Assembly (NCBI GenBank): GCA_963785075.1
Contig: CAWATW010000004.1
Span: forward strand, 1 to 64,000
DNA length: 64,000 bases
From: JAOUGY01 sp963785075
Lineage (GTDB): Bacteria; Actinomycetota; Acidimicrobiia; Spongiisociales; ZC4RG35
Direction: 5' to 3'
In this document: positions 1-8,559 of the stretch, one piece after another
How positions within the stretch are numbered: the first letter of the stretch is position 1
Layout of the letters: each line of letters begins with the position of its first letter
Translations under genes and position numbers: made by a program
Notes under the pieces: generated by a model
The model's database searches: none
The model's input: the letters and a program-made list of their open reading frames with translations, nothing else
What the model was told of the DNA's origin: nothing

Positions 1-1
1 C

Positions 2-331
2 GGTCAGGCACTGGCAACGTCGAGCGCCATGATTCGCATTCGGGAGAGCGGATTGGAGGATGCGGTCCTCCGATTCAGCAGCGCAGCCCAGGCCCTCGCC
101 CACGACTACGACCGCCTCGGCGAAGAAGCCCTGACCCGCATGGCGGGCATGGTGCCCGGCCTGACCGGAGCGAACCCAGGGTTAAGGTCCGCCATAATGA
201 CGGACCACGGCCCACAGAACACTCCGGGTAGGATCAGCCCGGAGCCACCTGCTCCTCGAGCTCCTGAAGCTCTGATGCCAGTTTCGTCGCCTCGTCGCGA
301 CCGCCTTCGGCGATCTGAGCGCGGTCGGTGA
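2..331 (+). other. Open frame entering from the left edge, doubtful
   Basis: A plus-strand frame is open from the window edge to a stop at 329-331. Its first 55 or so codons give a helical, charged peptide that could be the C-terminus of a protein starting outside the window. It would then run about 98 bp antisense into atpC, where the residues become proline- and arginine-rich and look non-coding. I do not recognise it. It may simply be intergenic sequence downstream of the ATP synthase operon. Confidence 0.15.
186..206 (-). terminator. Palindrome downstream of atpC, possible operon terminator
   Basis: GGTCCG and CGGACC arms flank an AT-rich centre, giving a nearly perfect 21-bp palindrome with one mismatched pair. 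It lies about 27 bp after the atpC stop. There is no strong T-run, so it could be a weak or factor-dependent terminator or a protein-binding site. Confidence 0.4.
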
Positions 332-566
332 TCAAGGTCACCTGGTTGGCCAGAATCTGGAGGAATCCGCCGTGCACACCGATCGTCGTCTTCTCATTGC
401 CGTGCTCGATGATGACCGGGCCCGTGGTCAGCGCCGCCATCACCGGTTCGTGATCGGCGAGGATCCCGATCTCGCCTTCGGTGGTCCGGGCGACGAGAAA
501 CTCGGCCTCTCCGGTCCACACCGTGGACTCCGGCGATACCACGTCCACATGAAAGCTCTTGGCCAT
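234..566 (-). CDS. atpC: ATP synthase F1 subunit epsilon
   Basis: 110-residue epsilon subunit of the F-type ATP synthase, part of the central stalk, which couples rotation to catalysis and can inhibit ATP hydrolysis. The N-terminal beta-sandwich is typical: a vDVVSPE start, a GEIGILADHEP segment near residues 33-43, and a GGFL strand near 66-69. The C-terminal helical part is short (to residue 110, against about 135 in many species), as in several actinobacteria. It is the last gene of the operon, 19 bp after atpD, and a palindrome lies downstream. Confidence 0.95.
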   Translation of the reverse strand: MAKSFHVDVVSPESTVWTGEAEFLVARTTEGEIGILADHEPVMAALTTGPVIIEHGNEKTTIGVHGGFLQILANQVTLITDRAQIAEGGRDEATKLASELQELEEQVAPG

Positions 567-585
567 CGATCAACCTTTCCGGGGC

Positions 586-2013
586 TCAGGCCGCCGAGGA
601 CTTCGCCAGATCCGCCGCCTTGCGCTCGACATCTTCGCGACCGCCGACCATGTAGAACGCCTGCTCCGGGTACTGATCCATCTCGCCGTCGATGATCGAC
701 TTGAACGAGGCGATCGACTCTTCGCGTGGCGTGTAGACGCCGGCCTGTCCTGTGAACTTCTCGGCCACGAACATGGGCTGTGCGAGGAATCGTTGAATCC
801 TGCGGGCCCGGCCAACGAGCAGGCGGTCTTCTTCCGACAACTCGTCGATGCCCAGAATGGCGATGATGTCCTGGAGGTCCTTGTACCGCTGGAGGATCCG
901 CTGAACCTCCAGAGCGACGTTGTAGTGGTGCTCACCCACGATCTGGGGATCGAGCGCACGGCTCGAGGAGTCGAGGGGATCCACGGCCGGGTAGATGCCG
1001 ATGGCCGTGAGGGGCCGCGACAACACGGTGGTGGCATCGAGGTGGGCGAACGCCGTGTGTGGCGCCGGGTCGGTGATGTCGTCCGCCGGCACGTAGATGG
1101 CCTGCAACGAGGTGATCGACTTGCCCTTCAGCGACGTGATGCGCTCCTGCAGGAATCCCATCTCGTCTGCCAGGTTGGGCTGGTAGCCAACCTCCGACGG
1201 CATCCGCCCCAGCAGCGTGGATACCTCGGAACCTGCCTGGGTGAACCGGAAGATGTTGTCGATGAACAACAGCACGTCCTGGTTCTGAACGTCACGGAAG
1301 TACTCGGCCATGGTGAGCGCCGACAAGGCGACACGAAGGCGGACGCCGGGTGGCTCGTCCATCTGTCCGAACACCAATGCCGTCTTGTCGATGACCTCGG
1401 CTTCCTGCATCTCGAGGAAGAGATCGGTCCCCTCACGGGTCCGCTCGCCGACACCGGCGAACACCGACACACCACCATGCTGACCGGCGACACGGTTGAT
1501 CATCTCCTGGATGAGCACCGTCTTGCCGACGCCGGCACCGCCGAACAGACCGATCTTGCCGCCCTCGAGGTAGGGGCAGATGAGGTCGAGAACCTTGATA
1601 CCGGTTTCGAAGACCTTGCGCTGCGGCTCCACATCCTCGAATCGTGGCGGCTGACGGTGAATCGGCCACCGCTCGCCGACGAATTCGAGATCCGGCGCGT
1701 CGAGGGAGTCGCCCCAGACGTTGAAAATGTGACCGAGGACCTGGTCGCCGACGGGGACCGAGATCGGTCCGCCTGTGTTCAGCACGGGAGCATTCCTGGT
1801 CAAACCGTCGGTTGGAGCGAGGGCGATGGCGCGGATCTTGTTTCCACCGAGATGCTGCGCCACCTCGGCCAGAACACGCTTGCGCTCACCACCGAGCTCG
1901 AACTCGATCTCCAGAGCGTGGAGGATCTCGGGCAGCTCACCGGGCGGGAACTCGGCGTCGACCACCGGCCCCGCCACCTTGACGATCCTGCCCTGACTCT
2001 TTGCTTCTGACAT
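586..2013 (-). CDS. atpD: ATP synthase F1 subunit beta
   Basis: 475-residue catalytic beta subunit. The Walker A loop GGAGVGKT is visible around residues 160-167, followed by the GERTREG catalytic-glutamate region and a Walker B-like DVLLFIDNIFRF strand. Length is normal for the family. It catalyses ATP formation at the F1 catalytic sites in alternation with AtpA. It sits 29 bp after atpG and 19 bp before atpC in an uninterrupted operon. Long open frames antisense to it are codon-bias shadows. Confidence 0.98.
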   Translation of the reverse strand: MSEAKSQGRIVKVAGPVVDAEFPPGELPEILHALEIEFELGGERKRVLAEVAQHLGGNKIRAIALAPTDGLTRNAPVLNTGGPISVPVGDQVLGHIFNVWGDSLDAPDLEFVGERWPIHRQPPRFEDVEPQRKVFETGIKVLDLICPYLEGGKIGLFGGAGVGKTVLIQEMINRVAGQHGGVSVFAGVGERTREGTDLFLEMQEAEVIDKTALVFGQMDEPPGVRLRVALSALTMAEYFRDVQNQDVLLFIDNIFRFTQAGSEVSTLLGRMPSEVGYQPNLADEMGFLQERITSLKGKSITSLQAIYVPADDITDPAPHTAFAHLDATTVLSRPLTAIGIYPAVDPLDSSSRALDPQIVGEHHYNVALEVQRILQRYKDLQDIIAILGIDELSEEDRLLVGRARRIQRFLAQPMFVAEKFTGQAGVYTPREESIASFKSIIDGEMDQYPEQAFYMVGGREDVERKAADLAKSSAA

Positions 2014-2042
2014 CGAATGTGCTCCTCTTGATGACTCGTCGG

Positions 2043-2921
2043 CTAGTCGTTGGCCAGAGCCTCGGCACCGCCGACGATCTCGGTGATCGCGGTGGTGATC
2101 TCGGCCTGACGTGCACGGTTGGCCTGAACCGTGAGAATCCTGATCAGTTCCTCGGCGTTGTCGGTTGCGGCCTTCATCGCCCGCCGACGCGACGAATGCT
2201 CCGAAGCCGATGCCTCGAGCAGCATGTTGAAGATGGCCGCCTCCACGTAGCGCGGAAGGATCCTCGAAAGGATCTCGGCCGGGGATGGCTCATAGGAGTA
2301 CGACACGGCCTGACGCTCCCCCGACGCCGATTCCGGCGGGATGAGCGGAAGCAGCTGGTACTCCGAAGGGACCTGCGTCATCGCCGACTGGTAGCGGGTG
2401 TAGAACGCGTCGAGCTGATCGACCTCACCGCTGACATACTCCTCCATGACCAGGTTGGAGATCGCACGAGCGTCGCCATAGCCCGGCGTATCGGTGACTC
2501 CGAGAAACGCTCGTCGGATGCTGTATCCGCGGTAGCGGAAGTAGGTCTGCGCCTTCTTGCCCACCACGTACAACGTGACGTCTCGTCCCGCCTTGGTGTG
2601 AGCGATGATGGCGCGCTCGGCCAACCGGATCACGTTGGTGGCGTATGCACCGGCCAGTCCACGATCCGACGCAACCACCACCACGCCAACCCGACGCACC
2701 TCGCGCACGTCGAGGAGCGGGTGCGACACGCCACCGGCGGCGCCGCCGACGTTCTGGATCACCTCGATCAGCTTCTCCGAGTAGGGCTTCGAAGACACCA
2801 CCCTGGCTTGAGCCTTGGGGATGCGCGCGGCAGCGATGAGTTCCATCGCTCGCGTGATCTTCTTCGTCGCCTCGACACTTCTGATGCGTCTACGGGTGTC
2901 GCGGAGGCCGGCTCCTGCCAT
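2043..2921 (-). CDS. atpG: ATP synthase F1 subunit gamma
   Basis: 292-residue gamma subunit, the rotating central shaft of F1. The N-terminal helix carries the family start (RDTRRRIRSVEATKKITRAM), and the C-terminal helix ends in the conserved run NRARQAEITTAITEIVGGAEAL. The middle Rossmann-like part contains the VVVASDRGLAGAYATNV segment. It lies 9 bp after atpA and is surely co-transcribed with it. Confidence 0.97.
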   Translation of the reverse strand: MAGAGLRDTRRRIRSVEATKKITRAMELIAAARIPKAQARVVSSKPYSEKLIEVIQNVGGAAGGVSHPLLDVREVRRVGVVVVASDRGLAGAYATNVIRLAERAIIAHTKAGRDVTLYVVGKKAQTYFRYRGYSIRRAFLGVTDTPGYGDARAISNLVMEEYVSGEVDQLDAFYTRYQSAMTQVPSEYQLLPLIPPESASGERQAVSYSYEPSPAEILSRILPRYVEAAIFNMLLEASASEHSSRRRAMKAATDNAEELIRILTVQANRARQAEITTAITEIVGGAEALAND

Positions 2922-2930
2922 CTACGCCTC

Positions 2931-4472
2931 TCAGTCCTCTGACGCCGTGGATTCGAAGGTCGCCTTGTATGCGTCGATGATCTCGATCAGCTTCTCGGGA
3001 TCAGGCAGCTTGCCGGACTCGCGGATCTGATCGAGCACCGCGGCATACCGGGTGATGCCGTACTCCCGCAGTCCCACTTCGAAGCGACGGATGTCGCCGA
3101 CCGGGATGTCGTCCATGTGACCTTCGGTCACGGCAAAGATGACGAGCACCTGCTCCTCGACCGGAACCGGCCGATACTGGGGCTGCTTGAGCACCTCGAC
3201 CACACGACGACCACGCTCGAGCTGGGCGAGTGACGCGGCGTCGAGCTCGGAGCCGAATTCGGCGAATGCCGCCAGCTCGCGGTACTGAGCGAGATTGACT
3301 CGCAGCGGACCGGCGATCTTCTTCATAGCCGAGATCTGGGCGGCGCCACCGACTCTCGACACCGACGTGCCGGCGTTCATCGCCGGGCGCACGCCCTGGT
3401 AGAAGAGATCGGTCTCGAGGAACACCTGACCATCGGTGATCGAGATCACGTTGGTGGGGATGTACGCCGAGATGTCGTTGGCCTTGGTCTCGATGACGGG
3501 CAGTCCGGTCATCGACCCGGCGCCGAGCTCGTCATTGAGCTTGGCACAGCGCTCGAGCAGGCGACTGTGGAGGTAGAACACATCACCGGGGTAGGCCTCA
3601 CGGCCCGGGGGCCGACGAAGCAGCAGCGAGATCTCGCGATAGGCGACGGCCTGTTTCGAGAGGTCGTCGAACATCACCAGAGCGTGCTTGCCTTCGTACA
3701 TCCAGTGCTGGCCGATGGCGGAGCCCGAATACGGTGCGTACATCTGCAACGCCGGCGCCGCCGAGGCGGGGGCGTTCACCACGACGGTGTAGTCCATGGC
3801 ACCGTGCTCCTCGAGCACGGTCACGACCTCGGCGACCGTGGAGGCCTTCTGGCCGATGGCCACGTAGATGCACTTGACCTCTTCAGGCGTTCCCTGATGA
3901 CGCTTCTGGTTGATGATGGTGTCCACCAGGAGTGCGGTCTTTCCCGTCTGGCGGTCACCGATGATGAGCTGCCGCTGGCCCCGGCCGATCGGCGTCATCG
4001 CATCGATCGCCTTGATACCGGTTTGGAGCGGCTCTTCCACGGGCTGGCGCTGCACCACCGAGGGAGCCTGCGTCTCGAGGAGTCGGCGTTCGGTGGACTC
4101 GATCGGGCCTTTGCCGTCGATGGGGTTGCCGAGCGGGTCGATGACGCGACCGAGCAACCCGTCGCCGACCGGCACCGAGAGCACGTTGCCGGTCTGCTTG
4201 ACGGGGTCGCCCTGCTCGATGTGTGATGCTTCACCCATGAGCACGACGCCGAGGTCGTCTTCGTCCACGTTGAGTGTCACGCCCATGAGGCCGCCGGGAA
4301 ACTCCAGCAACTCGGAGGCCATGACATTCGGGAGGCCTTCCACGCGAGCAACACCGTCGGCGATCGACGCCACGTATCCGACGGTCTCCTTGCTGACCTC
4401 GGGCGTCCAGCCGGCCAGATTGTTCTTGAGAGCCGCCGTGATCTCGTCGGCGGTGATGGTCAGATCAGCCAT
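2931..4472 (-). CDS. atpA: ATP synthase F1 subunit alpha
   Basis: 513-residue non-catalytic alpha subunit. It shows the GDRQTGKTAL P-loop near residues 170-179, a VMFDDLSKQAVAYRE segment, and the alpha-specific SVSRVGGAAQ motif holding the arginine finger. Length matches the family. It lies between atpH (7 bp gap) and atpG (9 bp gap). Confidence 0.98.
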   Translation of the reverse strand: MADLTITADEITAALKNNLAGWTPEVSKETVGYVASIADGVARVEGLPNVMASELLEFPGGLMGVTLNVDEDDLGVVLMGEASHIEQGDPVKQTGNVLSVPVGDGLLGRVIDPLGNPIDGKGPIESTERRLLETQAPSVVQRQPVEEPLQTGIKAIDAMTPIGRGQRQLIIGDRQTGKTALLVDTIINQKRHQGTPEEVKCIYVAIGQKASTVAEVVTVLEEHGAMDYTVVVNAPASAAPALQMYAPYSGSAIGQHWMYEGKHALVMFDDLSKQAVAYREISLLLRRPPGREAYPGDVFYLHSRLLERCAKLNDELGAGSMTGLPVIETKANDISAYIPTNVISITDGQVFLETDLFYQGVRPAMNAGTSVSRVGGAAQISAMKKIAGPLRVNLAQYRELAAFAEFGSELDAASLAQLERGRRVVEVLKQPQYRPVPVEEQVLVIFAVTEGHMDDIPVGDIRRFEVGLREYGITRYAAVLDQIRESGKLPDPEKLIEIIDAYKATFESTASED

Positions 4473-4479
4473 GCGTCTC

Positions 4480-5010
4480 CTATTTCCTCATCGCCGTTCG
4501 AAGTGACTCGAGTCGATTGCGAACCGACCCGTCGATGACCGTGTCTCCGACGCGCGCGACGATTCCACCGAGCACGGCGGGATCCACGACGGTCCGAACC
4601 TCGACCTCACGCCCCATGGAGCGGGCCAGCGCGGCGGCCAGCCTCTGCACCGTGGCGTCGTCGAGCGGGATCGCCGAGCGGATCTCCGCAACGTCTGCGC
4701 CGCCTGCCTTCGCCTTCTGACGAGCAAGCCTGTCGGAGATGCTCCCCAGGTCGGACACCCGACCCTGCGACACCATGAGGTTCACAAAGCTCGTCGTGAG
4801 CCGCGCTGCCTTGCCACCCACGAGGTCGTTGACGATTCCCTGCTTCCGTTCGAGCGAGAGCGACGGGTCCGTCAGGGCCTCGCGAAGCTCCGTCGACGAC
4901 TCGATCGAGCGGGCGATGGCGTAGAACTCACGTTCGACGCGGGACATCTCGCCTTCGGCCTGCGCCAGCTCGAAGATCGCCGCTGCGTATCCGTCGACAC
5001 GGTCAGCCAC
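4480..5010 (-). CDS. atpH: ATP synthase F1 subunit delta
   Basis: 176-residue OSCP/delta subunit that fixes F1 to the peripheral stalk. It begins with RVDGYAAAIFELAQ, the family's N-terminal helix, and keeps the C-terminal end expected for the family (GGIVARVGDTVIDGSVRNRL). The start follows directly on the atpF stop. It is a stand-alone delta, not the b-delta fusion found in mycobacteria. Confidence 0.94.
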   Translation of the reverse strand: MADRVDGYAAAIFELAQAEGEMSRVEREFYAIARSIESSTELREALTDPSLSLERKQGIVNDLVGGKAARLTTSFVNLMVSQGRVSDLGSISDRLARQKAKAGGADVAEIRSAIPLDDATVQRLAAALARSMGREVEVRTVVDPAVLGGIVARVGDTVIDGSVRNRLESLRTAMRK

Positions 5011-5562
5011 TTACTTCTCCAACTCTGCGATGTATCGCTCCACCAAGCCGAGTTGAGCCTGACGATCCAGATTCTGGCCGACCACACGCTCGGCGAGGTC
5101 GATCGACAGGTTTGCCACCTCGCTCCTGGCCTCCGCGAGCGCCCGCCCTTTCTCGGCGGAAGCGTCTTCGCGAGCCTTGGCGACGATGGACTCTGCATCG
5201 GCCTGCGCCTTGGCGATGATGCTGTCTCGTTGCTGCTCGCCCTCGGCGCGAGCGGCGGCCACCGCTTCGGCCTCCTTGGCGCGGAGCTCGGCAAGCTGCT
5301 TCTTGTAATCGTTGAGGAGGCTCTCGGCCTCTGCCTTCGCCGCCTCGGCCTCGTGGATCTGTCCGCCAATCGCCTTCTGTCGTTCCTCGAGGGTCCGGTT
5401 GAGGGCGGGGACCGCCCACTTCCAGATGAAGAAGAAGACGATGGCGAAGGCGATGATTCCAGCAATCAGCTCCGGGGTGGCGGGCAGCAGCAGATCGAGC
5501 CCGCTGCTTTCCTCTGCTCCTTCCTCGGCGGCGAGGATCAACGTCTGCGCCAGTGCAAACAT
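5011..5562 (-). CDS. atpF: ATP synthase F0 subunit b
   Basis: 183-residue peripheral stalk subunit. A single membrane helix (about residues 29-49, ending in FIWKWAVPAL) is followed by a long alanine/glutamate-rich coiled coil that reaches the top of F1. The residues before the helix are acidic and could be an uncleaved leader. Only one b gene is present, so a homodimeric stalk is likely. It is 5 bp after atpE and directly abuts atpH. Confidence 0.95.
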   Translation of the reverse strand: MFALAQTLILAAEEGAEESSGLDLLLPATPELIAGIIAFAIVFFFIWKWAVPALNRTLEERQKAIGGQIHEAEAAKAEAESLLNDYKKQLAELRAKEAEAVAAARAEGEQQRDSIIAKAQADAESIVAKAREDASAEKGRALAEARSEVANLSIDLAERVVGQNLDRQAQLGLVERYIAELEK

Positions 5563-5567
5563 CCTGA

Positions 5568-5834
5568 TCAGCCGAGGAAGAAGAGGACGAAGCCGATGAG
5601 GGCGAGCGCCTCCGTGAAGGCGATACCCAGGAACATGGTGGTGCGCACCATGCCGGCTGCTTCGGGCTGACGGGCCATTGCCTGCACGGCGTTACCTGCC
5701 ACCAGACCCACACCGATGCCTGGGCCGATGGCGGCGAGGCCATATCCGACCACATTCAGACTTCCGGTGATTCCGCCCGCTGCTTCCTGGGCGAGGATCT
5801 GGGCAGCAGCCAGTACTGCGAGGACTGCGTCCAT
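5568..5834 (-). CDS. atpE: ATP synthase F0 subunit c
   Basis: 88-residue proteolipid with two membrane helices joined by the polar loop ARQPEA. The ion-binding glutamate lies in GIAFTEALALIG on the second helix. The residue after it is alanine rather than serine or threonine, so the sodium-binding signature is absent and proton coupling is expected. A leader of about 20 residues precedes the first helix, longer than in the E. coli protein. It lies between atpB and atpF. Confidence 0.95.
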   Translation of the reverse strand: MDAVLAVLAAAQILAQEAAGGITGSLNVVGYGLAAIGPGIGVGLVAGNAVQAMARQPEAAGMVRTTMFLGIAFTEALALIGFVLFFLG

Positions 5835-5879
5835 TGCTCTCGGTTCCTTTCTGTTCCCTCGTGGGTTCTCTCGATGAAC

Positions 5880-6695
5880 TCAGTGTTCGGGGTGTACGGA
5901 AGACTGGATGTACACCGCGGACAACAACGTGAAGATATAGGCCTGGATCACGGCCACCAGCATCTCGAAAACGAAGATGCCGAGACCGAAAACGAACCAT
6001 GGGATCCCGGCCAGACCCTTGAATCCGATCTCGCCGAAGTTGACGATGAGGTTGGAGGTGAAGACCCATCCCGTCACCAGGAGCAGAGAAAGCATCACAT
6101 GGCCGGCGACCATGTTGGCAAAAAGCCGGACTGCCAGTGAGAACGGTCGTACCAGGAATGTGGAGAAGAACTCGATGATCCCCACGAGCCACCTCATGCC
6201 GATCGGCACCGACTTCGGCCAGACGATGTCGAGGAAGTAGCCGATCCCGTTCTTGGCGAACCCGACGATCACGAAGATGAGCCACGTCACGATGGCAAGG
6301 AATGCAGGGATGGCCATGCGTGAGGTGAGCGGGAAGTTGATGAGCGGCGTGATCTCGAAGAGATTGCTCACCAGAATGAACATGAAGATGGACAGCAGAT
6401 ATGGGAAGTACTTGACGCCTTCCGGCCCGATGATTCCGACTGCGATGTCGTTGCGCACGAGACTCACGAGACTCTCGATGGCGGCCCCGAACTTGGTCGG
6501 CACCGGCTGCGGCTTGCGGAGTCCGAAGTAGAGGAGGGCGATGACGATGGCAGCGGCCAGGAACATCAGGATGACGGTCCGGTTCACCTGCCCGAAGATC
6601 GGCTCGAAGATGAAGAGCTCGCCCACATCAGCCGGTGCGCACACCGGCTGGTTGACGAAGTCACAGTTCTCCGCGGCCAGTATCAGCTGGTCCAA
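5880..6695 (-). CDS. atpB: ATP synthase F0 subunit a
   Basis: 271-residue membrane stator protein forming the proton half-channels. Several hydrophobic helices are visible. The key arginine lies in the penultimate helix segment SLAVRLFANMVAGH, the family signature, and the protein ends with the conserved VIQAYIFTLLSAVYI helix. Its start overlaps the end of the upstream atpI-like gene by 13 bp, suggesting translational coupling. Confidence 0.96.
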   Translation of the reverse strand: MDQLILAAENCDFVNQPVCAPADVGELFIFEPIFGQVNRTVILMFLAAAIVIALLYFGLRKPQPVPTKFGAAIESLVSLVRNDIAVGIIGPEGVKYFPYLLSIFMFILVSNLFEITPLINFPLTSRMAIPAFLAIVTWLIFVIVGFAKNGIGYFLDIVWPKSVPIGMRWLVGIIEFFSTFLVRPFSLAVRLFANMVAGHVMLSLLLVTGWVFTSNLIVNFGEIGFKGLAGIPWFVFGLGIFVFEMLVAVIQAYIFTLLSAVYIQSSVHPEH

Positions 6696-7120
6696 TCCAG
6701 ATCCCTTTCTCTCCCTCGTGCCACTGCGATCGACTCCAAGACGAGCAGCACCATATACGTGACGACTGTCGCGACCCCAAACGCCAGGCGATCTATCTCG
6801 ACGAACTGCACGATCAGCAGCATCGTCGCCATGATCAACCCAAGCCGCAGGAAGAAGCCAAACAGCGCGGCGGCATGATACATGGCGAGCGAAATGCGAA
6901 CCGCCAGGCTCAACATGGCTCCGGCGAGCATGAAGTTGGCCACGACCACGGCAGCGCCGATGGCCGAGCCGATCAGCCCGTCGACGCCCCGGGTGAGCCA
7001 GAACACGAGGATCACGACAGGCGCCACATAGATGGCGCGCTGGACCGTGTGCTTGGCGATCACCGTCTCCACCGGCGTCGCGCTCCCCTCGACACGCGTA
7101 GTCATGTGCTCACCGGTCAC
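6683..7120 (-). CDS. atpI: AtpI-like membrane protein of the ATP synthase operon
   Basis: 145-residue hydrophobic protein with about four predicted membrane helices, in the position where AtpI (F0 assembly or Mg/Ca transport helper) is encoded. Sequence similarity is hard to judge by eye, so the call rests on topology and context. It overlaps atpZ by 11 bp and atpB by 13 bp, so all three are probably translated together. A different small membrane protein in the same slot cannot be excluded. Confidence 0.7.
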   Translation of the reverse strand: MTGEHMTTRVEGSATPVETVIAKHTVQRAIYVAPVVILVFWLTRGVDGLIGSAIGAAVVVANFMLAGAMLSLAVRISLAMYHAAALFGFFLRLGLIMATMLLIVQFVEIDRLAFGVATVVTYMVLLVLESIAVARGRERDLDWTS

Positions 7121-7346
7121 GCGTCATCTCCTCGAGCTTCTTCGAGTAGTGCCAAACCCGCATGAAACCGGAGTAGGACCCGACCACGATTCCTGTGATC
7201 ACCAGCCACGGGTCGGTCCCGAGCCATTTGTCGGCGAAGAACCCGAGGAGGGTGCCGGAGAGGATCGAACCGAAGAATGAACCGCCTTCCATCCACCCAT
7301 CGTTGATGGCGGACGACACTTGGCGGTGGACGTTGTCTGAACGCAT
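7110..7346 (-). CDS. atpZ: AtpZ/AtpI-family small membrane protein
   Basis: 78-residue protein with two membrane helices (GGSFFGSILSGTLLGFFADKWLG, then WLVITGIVVGSYSGF). This pattern, with glycine-rich helix 1 and the following DKWLGT, is that of the AtpZ family, which is encoded at the head of many atp operons. I chose the ATG at 7344-7346. A longer frame starting at 7493 would run into the 48-bp palindrome and adds residues unlike the family. It is the first gene of the operon. Confidence 0.8.
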   Translation of the reverse strand: MRSDNVHRQVSSAINDGWMEGGSFFGSILSGTLLGFFADKWLGTDPWLVITGIVVGSYSGFMRVWHYSKKLEEMTRDR

Positions 7347-7449
7347 ACGGGAACAGGCACCTGGGAAGGGTTGCGGGCTTTCGTGAAGTCCGGAACACGA
7401 GTCTACGGCTCGGACACGCCCCCACTCAAATCGCGCCCCGAAACCCCCT

Positions 7450-7497
7450 GAAATTGCGTAGCTCAGTGCCGTATACGGCACTGGCGTACGCAATTTC
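7450..7497 (+). repeat. 48-bp palindromic repeat, copy 1
   Basis: Outer arms GAAATTGCGTA and TACGCAATTTC (11 bp, perfect) enclose a perfect inner palindrome GTGCCGTATACGGCAC. The two 5-bp spacers (GCTCA and TGGCG) are not symmetrical and so give the element an orientation. An almost identical copy in the same orientation lies at 8488-8535, on the other side of the AbiEi/DUF559 gene. This copy lies between the divergent atpZ and AbiEi-like starts. Confidence 0.95.
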
Positions 7498-7554
7498 GGG
7501 TTGTGGGGTTGTCAAGGGGTTGTCTCGGTGGCCTTCGACCTGTAGGTCGACGCC

Positions 7555-8499
7555 ATGACAGACAACGCAGAAGGCCGACTCATGACTCGCGCAGCCGCAG
7601 GGCACGGCGTCTTCACGTTGCGGGAGTGGACAGAGGCTGGACTATCCCGCTCGACGCTGCAGCGTCGGGTTGGGAACGGCGTGGTGCAACGACTCTTGCC
7701 CGGCGTCTATGCGACGGCGGCCGCTCCCGACACATACGAGCGCAATGTGGTCGCCGCCGTGAGTGCATGCCCAGACCTGGCGGCAGCTTCACATGTGACT
7801 GCTGCATTCCTATGGAAGATGGTCCAGTTCGGAGGCAGGACGCCGTATGACATCGAGGTCGTCACGCGTCGCTGGCGCCGGGTCCATCGATCGGTGACAG
7901 TCCACGAATCCACCGATCTCATCGAGGCCGACGTCACCGAGCATCGGGGAGTCCCCATCACGACCCCTGCGAGGACCATCGTGGATCTCGGAGCCAGCGC
8001 CAAGTCGCTGGTGGCTCCCGCCATCGACCACGCAATCCGCCACGGCATGACCGATGTCCGGAGCTTGCTCGACCTGGTGCAGCGGGTTGCTCGGAGAGGG
8101 CGGAGCGGAGTCGGGGTGTTGCGACCCCACCTCGCCGAACGTTTCACACTCTCAAAGGAGACCGAGAGCTACCTCGAGACACTCTTCGCCCGCGGTCTCT
8201 CGCACCGTGCCCTCCCTCTCCCTCAGGCCCAGGTGCCGGTGTTCCGTCCCGACAGGACGTTCATCTGCCGCCTCGATTTCGCCTACCCGAGCGCGAAACT
8301 GGGGATCGCACTCGACGGGTTCGAGTACCACTCCGACCAGGCCCGCTTCAGGATCGATCGAGCCCAACAGAACGACCTCGAGCTGCTGGGATGGATGGTC
8401 CTCCGCTATACCTGGTGGGACGTCTCGGGCGGGATGGACAGGACGGCTTCGCAGGTCCGCGACGCCCTGCGGCACCGCTCCCGAACCGAAATTGCGTAG
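7555..8499 (+). CDS. AbiEi-type winged-helix protein with C-terminal DUF559 (Vsr-like) nuclease domain
   Basis: 314 residues. The N-terminal region (about 8-60: a GHGVFTLREWTEAGLS segment, then LLPGVYA) matches the AbiEi antitoxin winged-helix family. The middle (about 70-200) is the AbiEi core. The C-terminal part (about 220-305: DFAYPSAKLGIALDGFEYH, then RAQQNDLELLGWMVLRYTW) matches DUF559, a Vsr/restriction-endonuclease-like fold. The fused family is common in actinobacteria and its function is unknown. No AbiEii toxin gene is adjacent. Identical 48-bp palindromes lie 58 bp upstream of the start and across the stop codon; the downstream copy supplies the final residues and the TAG. An ATG at 7582 is an alternative start. 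Confidence 0.8.
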   Translation: MTDNAEGRLMTRAAAGHGVFTLREWTEAGLSRSTLQRRVGNGVVQRLLPGVYATAAAPDTYERNVVAAVSACPDLAAASHVTAAFLWKMVQFGGRTPYDIEVVTRRWRRVHRSVTVHESTDLIEADVTEHRGVPITTPARTIVDLGASAKSLVAPAIDHAIRHGMTDVRSLLDLVQRVARRGRSGVGVLRPHLAERFTLSKETESYLETLFARGLSHRALPLPQAQVPVFRPDRTFICRLDFAYPSAKLGIALDGFEYHSDQARFRIDRAQQNDLELLGWMVLRYTWWDVSGGMDRTASQVRDALRHRSRTEIA

Positions 8500-8535
8500 C
8501 TCAGTGCCGTATATGGCACTGGCGTACGCAATTTC
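8488..8535 (+). repeat. 48-bp palindromic repeat, copy 2
   Basis: Same element as at 7450-7497, 47 of 48 bases identical (TATATG instead of TATACG in the centre) and in the same orientation. It overlaps the last codons and stop of the AbiEi/DUF559 gene and ends 24 bp before the 3' end of glyA. Confidence 0.95.
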
Positions 8536-8559
8536 GAGATTTCGAGCGCTCTGAGCGCG

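Noticed and set aside
559..2010. 483-codon plus-strand open frame antisense to atpD
   Set aside because: It mirrors the codon bias of atpD, has no domain, and the opposite strand is an unmistakable beta subunit.
5568..5834. Sodium-dependent ATP synthase
   Set aside because: The residue after the ion-binding glutamate in subunit c is alanine, not serine or threonine, so the sodium motif is not met.
7450..8535. Insertion sequence with terminal inverted repeats
   Set aside because: The flanking elements are direct copies of a palindrome, there is no transposase and no target-site duplication. A transposon in the usual sense is not supported.
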